This document shows, one piece after another, positions 6,528 to 12,182 of a DNA stretch of 13,467 nt. Origin of the DNA: Patulibacter sp. (GTDB taxonomy: Bacteria; Actinomycetota; Thermoleophilia; Solirubrobacterales; Solirubrobacteraceae). The notes beneath the pieces are model-generated. The model was not told the DNA's origin, ran no database searches, and saw only the letters and a program-made list of their open reading frames with translations. Both the position numbers and the translations under genes were made by a program. Where the stretch lies: positions 1 through 13,467 of the forward strand of contig JAVHXX010000057.1 in the NCBI GenBank assembly GCA_031119595.1, given 5' to 3'. Position 1 is the first letter of the stretch, and every line of letters begins with the position of its first letter.

Positions 6528-6642
6528 ACTCGCGGACGGTCCATCCAGTGGTCGCCGCGCGCCGACTCCGCGACCTGAAATGGAGTCCGGACGCCCGGTT
6601 ACCCGGCTCGCAGCGCTCCGCGCGGGTACCGGCCGGTCCGCG

Positions 6643-6999
6643 TCAGTCGTCCGACGGTGTGACGTCGCGTGGGCGACCGTGGATGTCGGGCTCGACGCCT
6701 TCGACCTCGGGCATCAGCACGCCCTCGCGGAGCGCCCCGAATCCGCCGATCAGGACGACCGCGCCGAAGAACAGCCCGACGAACGTGAGGACGGTGAGCG
6801 AGTTGTGCCACGTGGTGGCGAGCGTCGACGCGAGGATCGACGCGCCGATGAGGATCGCGACGAGCGGGCCGAACGTGCGGCGTCCCCAGGTGGTCATCGC
6901 GAAGAGCGACAGGATGCCGACGAGCAGCAGCACGCCGAAGATGACGGCCGCCGGGCTGGAGGTGTCGGGGCCGCTGGACTGGGCGAGGACGGAGGTCAT
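6643..6999 (-). CDS. Small membrane protein with three predicted helices, function unknown
   Basis: A 118-aa protein that I do not recognise. After a short polar N-terminus it has three hydrophobic helices, at about residues 17-36, 43-63 and 69-90. An acidic soluble tail of about 28 residues with the string MPEVEGVEPDIHGRPRD ends the protein. No catalytic motif or signal peptidase site is visible. The ATG at 6999 overlaps the lipA stop as ATGA, so it is translated together with lipA and is the last gene of that operon. A role near lipoylation or respiration would be a guess from position only. The frame is open much further upstream but there it overlaps lipA out of phase. Confidence 0.82.
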   Translation of the reverse strand: MTSVLAQSSGPDTSSPAAVIFGVLLLVGILSLFAMTTWGRRTFGPLVAILIGASILASTLATTWHNSLTVLTFVGLFFGAVVLIGGFGALREGVLMPEVEGVEPDIHGRPRDVTPSDD

Positions 7000-8045
7000 G
7001 CGGCCACCGGGGTACGGGCTGGATCGAACGTGGTGATCGGCAGGGCGCCGGGCGCGGGAGCATCGGCACGGAGCGGGCCGTTGCCGCCGTCGGGCTGGGG
7101 GATGTGCTGGTCGGCGTGGTAGCTGGACCGCACGAGCGGGCCGGCCGCGACGTGGCTGAAGCCCATCGCCATCCCGCGCTCCTCGAGCTGCTTGAACTCC
7201 TCCGGGTGCCAGTAGCGCACGATCGGGAGGTGGTTCGCGGTCGGGCGGAGGTACTGGCCCACCGTGATGACGGAGACGCCGTTGTCGCGGAGCTGGCCGA
7301 GCGTGTCGATCATCTCCTCGAAGCTCTCGCCGAGCCCGACCATCAGGCCGGACTTCGTGACGACCTCGCCCTCGCCCATCTCGCGGGCGTTGCGCAGGAC
7401 GCGCAGCGAACGCTCGAACTTCGAGCCGCGACGGGCGACGGGGTAGAGCCGGGGCACGACCTCGACGTTGTGGTTGAAGACGTCGGGGCGCTCCGCGATG
7501 ACCTTGGCCAGCGGCATCTCCTCGCCACGGAAGTCCGGGGTGAGGAGCTCGATCTTGCAGTCGGGGGCCTGGCGGCGGATCTGGCGCACCAGGGCGGCCC
7601 ACACCGACGAGCCGTAGTCGGGGAGATCGTCGCGGTCGACGGAGGTGATGACGGCGTGCCGCAGACCCATCTTCGCGATCGACCGGGCGACGCGCGCGGG
7701 CTCGAGGGGGTCGTTCCAGGTGGGCTTGCCGGTGGAGACGTGGCAGAAGCCGCAGCGGCGCGTGCACGTGTCGCCGAGGATCATGAAGGTGGCCGTGCCG
7801 CGCTCCCAGCACTCGCCGATGTTCGGACAGGCCGCTTCCTGGCAGACCGTGTGGAGGTCCTCGGAGGCGATGAGGCCGGAGAGATCGCGGTAGCGCTCGC
7901 CGCCCGGCGCCGGCACCTTGAACCACGACGGCTTGCGGTGCTTGAACGGCAGGACGCGATCGCCGATCACGTCGCGCGGGTCCATGCCGCCGGGGGTGGC
8001 CCGCGAACGGGTCTTGTGGACGCGGACTGGGAGCAGGTCGCTCAT
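6996..8045 (-). CDS. lipA: Lipoyl synthase (LipA), radical SAM enzyme
   Basis: A 349-aa enzyme that inserts two sulfur atoms into the octanoyl group bound to E2 or GcvH lipoyl domains. The auxiliary 4Fe-4S cluster ligands are C68, C73 and C79 in CQEAACPNIGEC. The radical-SAM cluster ligands are C94, C98 and C101 in CTRRCGFC. The C-terminal RSSY (306-309) supplies the serine ligand of the auxiliary cluster. All key residues are present, and the length is a little above the usual 290-330 because of a C-terminal tail rich in Pro and Ala. The start is taken as the ATG at 8045; an in-frame TTG at 8057 would add four residues and has no better ribosome site. It follows lipB by about 31 nt and overlaps the next gene by 4 nt. 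Confidence 0.96.
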   Translation of the reverse strand: MSDLLPVRVHKTRSRATPGGMDPRDVIGDRVLPFKHRKPSWFKVPAPGGERYRDLSGLIASEDLHTVCQEAACPNIGECWERGTATFMILGDTCTRRCGFCHVSTGKPTWNDPLEPARVARSIAKMGLRHAVITSVDRDDLPDYGSSVWAALVRQIRRQAPDCKIELLTPDFRGEEMPLAKVIAERPDVFNHNVEVVPRLYPVARRGSKFERSLRVLRNAREMGEGEVVTKSGLMVGLGESFEEMIDTLGQLRDNGVSVITVGQYLRPTANHLPIVRYWHPEEFKQLEERGMAMGFSHVAAGPLVRSSYHADQHIPQPDGGNGPLRADAPAPGALPITTFDPARTPVAA

Positions 8046-8076
8046 CGGTTCACTCAACGTAGCGCGCGGCGCGGGC

Positions 8077-8895
8077 TCAGGCGACGGCGGGGCGCCCGGT
8101 TGTGACCGGCCCGGCCTGCGGGATCCGGTCCGCGAAGTCGGCCGCGACGGCCTCCAGCCGGTGCCGGCTCACGAGCCGCTGGCGCAGGCCGAGCTCCCGG
8201 GCGACGTGGTTCGCCGCGCGCTTGCGCAGGCACGGCAGCGTCGAGGAACGGCCCGTCTCCGCACCGACGCTCGTCATCCGCGCGGTCGGCAGGCCGCAGG
8301 GCGTGAACCAGTCCCAGGGGGTGAGGTCGTTGTCGGCGCCGATCGCGAAGCCGTGCGCGGCGACGCCGCGGCTCATGTGCACGCCGATCGAGGCGATCTT
8401 GCGGTGCTGGCCGGCATGGGGCACGGGCGCGCCGTCGGTGCGCAGCGGCGCCGAGCCGCCCACGCCGAGCTCCTCGGGGCCGCCGACCCAGACGCCGGTG
8501 AGGTTCTCCTCGGGCGTGGACTCGCGCTGGTGCGCGTCGACCCCCTCCTCGGCGAGCGCCCCGACGACCGCACGCTCGAGCGTGCGCAGATACGCGTGGA
8601 CGTCGGCGGCGGCCACGATCGGATACCCGACGAGCATCCCGGGGCCGTGGTAGGTGGCGAGTCCGCCGCGCTGGGTGGTGATCACGTCGACGCCCTGCGA
8701 GCGCAGGAAGGCCTCGCCGAGCCCGAGCTCGGACGGGTCGCTGCGGCGGCCGCGGGTCACCACGGGCGGGTGCTCGAGCAGCAGCAGGACGTCGTCGATC
8801 GCACCGGCGACCCGGGCCTCGCGCAGCGCGAGCTGGAGGGCGAGCGCCTCCTCGTACGGCACCAGCCCCAGGTGACACACGAGCAGATCGGCCAT
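8077..8895 (-). CDS. lipB: Octanoyl-[ACP]:protein octanoyltransferase (LipB), with an insertion
   Basis: A 272-aa enzyme that moves octanoate from acyl carrier protein to lipoyl domains, the step before LipA. Family blocks are LLLLEHPPVVTRGRR (37-51), QRGGLATYHGPG (76-87), the catalytic lysine K166 in RKIASIGVHMSRG, HGFAIGADNDL (181-191) and the catalytic cysteine C200 in FTPCGLP. Oddities: about 28 extra residues (138-165) lie between GVWV and KIAS, where most LipB proteins are nearly continuous; the usual HGPGQL reads HGPGML; and the usual FALN reads FAIG. Both catalytic residues are present, so activity is likely. The ATG at 8895 is preceded by AGGGG at close spacing. The gap to the hydrolase upstream is 25 nt. 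Confidence 0.94.
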   Translation of the reverse strand: MADLLVCHLGLVPYEEALALQLALREARVAGAIDDVLLLLEHPPVVTRGRRSDPSELGLGEAFLRSQGVDVITTQRGGLATYHGPGMLVGYPIVAAADVHAYLRTLERAVVGALAEEGVDAHQRESTPEENLTGVWVGGPEELGVGGSAPLRTDGAPVPHAGQHRKIASIGVHMSRGVAAHGFAIGADNDLTPWDWFTPCGLPTARMTSVGAETGRSSTLPCLRKRAANHVARELGLRQRLVSRHRLEAVAADFADRIPQAGPVTTGRPAVA

Positions 8896-8920
8896 GGCCC
8901 CTACGGTAGCCGCCGCGCCG

Positions 8921-9775
8921 TCAGCGGCCGCGGCGCTCCGGACCGGAGATCGGCTGCGGGTTCGTGCGGCGGTCGGGGCGGGCGAAGAACCGGGTGACCG
9001 TGGAGACGAGTTCGGCGGGCTGCTCGAAGATCACGAGGTGGCCGCTGCTGATCTCGTGGTAGTCCGACCACCGGATCGGCGCGACCATCTGCCGCGACAG
9101 GTCGACGGGGACGATGTGGTCCTCGCGGCTGCCGATGACGAGCGTCGACGAGCGGATCCGCGGGAACGTGGCCGAGAGGTCGACCTGCTGGTCGAGGGCG
9201 GCCTGGCGGCCGATGCCCGGCTGGAACGAGGTGAGCGTCTCCTCGACCATCCGCTCGATCACGTGCGCGGGGCGCTTCGCGAGGAAGCCGGGCGAGAAAC
9301 CCGTGAGGACGAGCAGCTCGGCGAGCGCGCGCGGCTCGCGGGCGTGGAGGCGCTGCCAGAGATCGAACTGGAGCTGGATCCGGCCGCTCGCGCTCGTCCC
9401 CCAGCCGTTCACGAGCACGAGCCGGCGCACGCGCTCCGGCCGGTCGGCGGCGAGCTGGGCGCCGACCACCGCGCCGAGCGAGAACCCGACGACGTCGTAC
9501 CGCTCGCTGCCGGCGTGCGTGGCCGCGGCGTCGACCTGGGCCACGAGCTCGCCGAGGGACAGCTCCCCGCCGTGGTCGGTGGTGCGGCCCGAGCCGGCGT
9601 AGTTCGGGGCGATGACCCGTCGCCCGTCGCGGAGGCCGTCGACGAGGTGGAGCCAGTTGCTCTCGGCGCTGCCGCCCGTGCCGTGCACGAGCACCAGATC
9701 CGGCACGCCGGGCTGCGCCTCGCCGGCCACGAGGTAGTCGACGGCGGTGTGCTCGTCGATCGGCGCTAGCGGCAT
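8921..9775 (-). CDS. Alpha/beta-fold hydrolase
   Basis: A 284-aa protein of the alpha/beta hydrolase fold, probably cytosolic. The oxyanion-loop string LVLVHGTGG (27-35) is followed by the nucleophile elbow GFSLG (97-101) with S99, an acid at D219 in GSREDHIVP (215-223), and the catalytic histidine H246 in SSGHLVIFEQP (243-253). The triad is complete and in the expected order. The overall pattern (NYAGSGRT, RRLVLVNG) is that of small-molecule ester or C-C bond hydrolases. The substrate cannot be told. It lies between the 237-aa unknown gene (61-nt gap) and lipB (25-nt gap), apparently in the same operon. A link to lipoate or acyl metabolism is possible from position alone. The start is the ATG at 9775; no strong Shine-Dalgarno sequence is seen. 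Confidence 0.9.
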   Translation of the reverse strand: MPLAPIDEHTAVDYLVAGEAQPGVPDLVLVHGTGGSAESNWLHLVDGLRDGRRVIAPNYAGSGRTTDHGGELSLGELVAQVDAAATHAGSERYDVVGFSLGAVVGAQLAADRPERVRRLVLVNGWGTSASGRIQLQFDLWQRLHAREPRALAELLVLTGFSPGFLAKRPAHVIERMVEETLTSFQPGIGRQAALDQQVDLSATFPRIRSSTLVIGSREDHIVPVDLSRQMVAPIRWSDYHEISSGHLVIFEQPAELVSTVTRFFARPDRRTNPQPISGPERRGR

Positions 9776-9836
9776 GGGCGCAGGTTACGTGGCGGACCCG
9801 TCGGTATGTGTGTCGTGGGTGGTGGCCGCGGGATGG

Positions 9837-10550
9837 TCAGGCGGCCGTCGGTAGCGGCTCCGGCTCGACCAGGTCGCCGATGGTCTCGCGGACGAGGACC
9901 TCGAGCCGCTCGTCGTCGACGCGCTGCGCCCGAGCGGTGCCGAAGTTCCAGGGTTCGCTCGCGTCGAGGCGTTCCCAGAATGCCCACCGGCCGTGCTCGC
10001 CGCAGTGCAGCACCAGGAGGTTTGCCATGCCGAGCGGGGCTCCGCTCCACGCCCGTTCGAGGAACCGGCCGTCGCGCATGGCGCCGAGGGCGTTGCGGAG
10101 GTCGTCGGGCAGCGCGAGGAGGAGGTCGAGGAGCTGCTCGTCGGTCGCGTGGCCACCGTCGGCCGAGGCGAGGGTGTGCAGCAGCACGGGCGGGATGCGG
10201 ACCGGGCGCCGGACGCGCTCCGGCTGCGCGGCTGCGCCGGCCTCGGTGAGACCGCCGAGGACGCGCTCGACGAGCTGCGTGCGGTCGAAGCCCTGGATCT
10301 CGAGGGTGTCGTCGTCGGACCGGGCCTCGACGGCGAGGTCGAACAGCGCACCGAAGACGCGGGGCTCCTCGCCGAGCGGGGTCAGCGTGAGCGACCACGG
10401 GGTGCGGGCCGCGATGGTCAGGAGGTTCGTGACGCCATCGGAGGCACGCTCGGCGCCCGGGGCGCCGAGCGCCGTGATCGCATCACGGTGCAGTCGCACG
10501 ACCGGCGTGCAGCCGTCCGTCCGGTCGAGTGGATCAGTGGTGGCGGGCAT
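9837..10550 (-). CDS. Hypothetical soluble protein, possible chaperone or immunity partner of the upstream protein
   Basis: A 237-aa protein of unknown family, without signal peptide or membrane segment. Residues 15-110 look like an alpha/beta region (VVRLHRDAITALG, SLTLTPLG, VFGALFDLAVEA, TLEIQGFDRTQLVERVLGGL). Residues 118-237 are mainly helical and acidic, ending in a Pro-rich tail. The ATG at 10550 lies 17 nt inside the 3' end of the 369-aa gene in another frame, which signals tight coupling. In effector operons with WXG partners, the gene after the effector often encodes an immunity protein or a secretion chaperone (EspG type). The order here fits that pattern, but I see no diagnostic EspG or immunity motif, so this is inference from position. 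Confidence 0.78.
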   Translation of the reverse strand: MPATTDPLDRTDGCTPVVRLHRDAITALGAPGAERASDGVTNLLTIAARTPWSLTLTPLGEEPRVFGALFDLAVEARSDDDTLEIQGFDRTQLVERVLGGLTEAGAAAQPERVRRPVRIPPVLLHTLASADGGHATDEQLLDLLLALPDDLRNALGAMRDGRFLERAWSGAPLGMANLLVLHCGEHGRWAFWERLDASEPWNFGTARAQRVDDERLEVLVRETIGDLVEPEPLPTAA

Positions 10551-11643
10551 AGTCCTGCTCCCTCTCGGTCTCGCGCTCTTCGTTCTTCTCGTCCTTGACG
10601 CCCTCGGTCGTGGCGTGGATCTTCACGCTCGTGTCCTGCGCGATGTGCGCGCCGTGGGAGTCGGCGGCGTCGATGCCGGCCTTGATGCGGTCCTCGAGCC
10701 GGTGGAGGGCAGCGATCTGATCCGACGCCTCCTTGACGGTCGACGGGCTGCCCGGTGGCACGACACCGCCGCGCTTCATGGTGTCGCGGACGTCGGCGAG
10801 GTTGCCGATCTTCTGCTCGATCGCGCCGTTGATCACCCGGTCGACCACCTTGGCCGTGGGCACACGCAGGTCGGCGATGGCAGCAGCGGTCTCGGAGCCG
10901 TCCTTCACGTGGCGACCGATCTTGCCGATCGTGCTCGCCTCCTTCGCGCCCTTGGCGACATCGCTCACCTCGCCTGCGGTCTTCGCCGCCTTGGCGACGG
11001 CGCCGATGTCGCCGACGGTGCCCAGGAGCAGGGCGATGCGGGTGATGCCGCGACCGACGGCCTCGTCCTTCTTGCCGTGCTCGTAGTCGTGGACGAGGTC
11101 GCCGACGTTGTCCTCGTAGATGACCTTCGCCACCTGGCCGCGGTGGCTCACGATGTAGGCGATGTCGTTGCGGTGCTTGTACATCGCGCGGCCCAGCAGG
11201 ATCGGGTTCGTGACGACGGCGCCGACCTTGAGGAGCGTCGGCGCGGACACGATGAGGTCCTTGCCGGCGACGAGCACCTCGCCACCCGCGTACTGCACGG
11301 TGTGCAGCACGTGCCACAGCTTGTTGTGGTGCTTCCCGGGCTTCGGGAGGTAGGGCGTGACCAGCGGGACCTTCATGCCGGCGTCGTTCGCCTTGGCGGA
11401 GCCGTACTCGATCATCACGAGCGCCACGTGCAGGAGGCCCTTGGACTCGTTCGGCAGCGACCCGGCGAGGGTCGTGAGGCGGGTGACCGCCGTGGCCATC
11501 AGGCCGGTGGTGTGCCCGGAGATGCCGGTCGGGTGGCCCGCGGTGCTGACGTCCGAGGCCATGTCGTAGAGCTCGTCCGCGATGTGGGAGATGTCGTTGG
11601 CGGCGTCGGCGAGGGAGCCGGGTTCGATGACGATGCGGGACAT
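10534..11643 (-). CDS. Putative WXG/LXG-like secreted effector or structural protein, no known C-terminal domain
   Basis: A 369-aa protein. The N-terminus (IVIEPGSLADAANDISHIADELYDMASD, residues 4-31 in part, then 45-85) forms a helical hairpin like those of WXG100/LXG proteins exported by type VII systems, with no classical signal peptide. The middle (about 195-235) has the string LLLGTVGDIGAVAKAAK plus Ala/Lys-rich helices, resembling the pre-toxin helices of polymorphic toxins. The C-terminus (305-369) is amphipathic and then highly charged (KDEKNEERETEREQD). I find no nuclease, ADP-ribosyltransferase, deaminase or peptidase motif. It is preceded by a WXG-like gene with only 1 nt between stop and start, and overlaps the next gene by 17 nt. 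A toxin or other secreted protein is plausible; a cell-internal structural role cannot be excluded. The start is the ATG at 11643; the frame extends upstream only as an out-of-phase shadow. Confidence 0.75.
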   Translation of the reverse strand: MSRIVIEPGSLADAANDISHIADELYDMASDVSTAGHPTGISGHTTGLMATAVTRLTTLAGSLPNESKGLLHVALVMIEYGSAKANDAGMKVPLVTPYLPKPGKHHNKLWHVLHTVQYAGGEVLVAGKDLIVSAPTLLKVGAVVTNPILLGRAMYKHRNDIAYIVSHRGQVAKVIYEDNVGDLVHDYEHGKKDEAVGRGITRIALLLGTVGDIGAVAKAAKTAGEVSDVAKGAKEASTIGKIGRHVKDGSETAAAIADLRVPTAKVVDRVINGAIEQKIGNLADVRDTMKRGGVVPPGSPSTVKEASDQIAALHRLEDRIKAGIDAADSHGAHIAQDTSVKIHATTEGVKDEKNEERETEREQDYARHH

Positions 11644-11644
11644 G

Positions 11645-12106
11645 TCAGAACGCCGAGACGAAGAGCGGGGTGGACGAGGCGGCCTGCGAGGCAGCGGCGG
11701 TGGCCTTGGCGCTCGTGAGCGCGGCACTCAGGGCACTGAGGCTCTTGTCGTAGGTCGCCTGCTTGGTCGCGAGGTCGTGGCCGTCCTTGAGGGCGCTCTT
11801 GCTCGCGTCCTCGAGGACCTCGTGGGCCTTGGCGCCGGCGCCGCTGGCGTGCGAGGCGTTCAGCCGGAAGCGGTCACCGGCCGGACCCTCGAAGGTCGCC
11901 CGGCCCATCGCGGCCGGCACGCCGTTGCCGGCCGAGGTCGCACGTGTGGCGAGGCGACCGAGCTTGCGGGACAGCGCGTAGAGGTCCTCCGGATCGCCGG
12001 GCGGGCGGCTGCCGAGGGCGTGGATCTTGCCTTGGATGTTGGTGACGGCAACCGCGTCGGCATGCGCCTTCGCGTCCAGCGCCGCGGTGTTCGGAGATGC
12101 GCTCAT
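11645..12106 (-). CDS. WXG100-like small helical protein
   Basis: A 153-aa, Ala-rich, all-helical protein. The pattern GDPEDLYALSRKLGRLA (37-53), about 20 residues, then FEGPAGDRFR (72-81), matches the helix, turn, helix plan of WXG100/ESAT-6-like proteins. Those typically have a G-D-P-x-x-L-x-x-L-A helix and a W-x-G-P-A-A-x-x-F-R turn; here the Trp is Phe. A long second helix (90-140) follows. It is longer than the roughly 100 aa of ESAT-6 and has no clear secretion motif at the C-terminus. Such proteins usually pair with, and are exported with, the next gene product. Here the next gene begins 1 nt after its stop. The start ATG at 12106 has no strong Shine-Dalgarno sequence, and 76 nt separate it from the E2 stop. 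The call rests on pattern, not on a search. Confidence 0.72.
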   Translation of the reverse strand: MSASPNTAALDAKAHADAVAVTNIQGKIHALGSRPPGDPEDLYALSRKLGRLATRATSAGNGVPAAMGRATFEGPAGDRFRLNASHASGAGAKAHEVLEDASKSALKDGHDLATKQATYDKSLSALSAALTSAKATAAASQAASSTPLFVSAF

Positions 12107-12155
12107 GCGCCGACCGTACGCCCGGATCGGCGCCGTGCCGAGCAGCGGGGGAGGG

Positions 12156-12169
12156 CGGGGGATCCCCCG
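12156..12169. repeat. 14-bp GC palindrome after the E2 gene
   Basis: CGGGGGATCCCCCG is a perfect palindrome located 14 nt beyond the E2 stop codon. It could be the stem of a weak terminator or attenuator before the WXG-like gene, but there is no U-run and GC-only palindromes arise easily here. The rest of the 76-nt gap shows nothing recognisable. Confidence 0.3.
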
Positions 12170-12182
12170 GGCGGCCGCCGCG

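Larger units (their letters stand above)
6260..6642. other. Intergenic regulatory region between the lip block and the carotenoid operon
   Basis: This is the only gap over 300 bp. It holds no convincing gene on either strand and is clearly less GC-rich than its surroundings, with short T and A runs near 6301-6306 and 6364-6377. It carries at least six inverted repeats, listed separately. On the minus strand a TTGTCA at 6388-6383 resembles a -35 box, but no good -10 follows at 16-18 nt, so I cannot place a promoter. Its two expected jobs are ending transcripts of the gene at 6643-6999 and starting and regulating tetR-fni-crt. No tRNA or known riboswitch pattern was recognised. Confidence 0.6.

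Noticed and set aside
6260..6544. N-terminal extension of the TetR protein by up to 95 residues
   Set aside because: The stretch is full of palindromes and promoter-like DNA, has no protein-like pattern, and TetR proteins begin just before the first helix as with the ATG at 6259.
6400..6642. Possible tRNA or known riboswitch in the large gap
   Set aside because: No T-loop GGTTCGA-type string with a matching acceptor stem was found, and the hairpins do not match a riboswitch I know.
7000..7926. Long minus-strand frame upstream of the small membrane protein
   Set aside because: It is the shadow of lipA in another frame. LipA has all six cysteine ligands and is clearly the real gene.
9808..11718. 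A 636-codon plus-strand open frame antisense to the WXG-like trio
   Set aside because: Translation is Arg/Val/Asp-repetitive and looks like the antisense of helical coding sequence; no motif or start signal.
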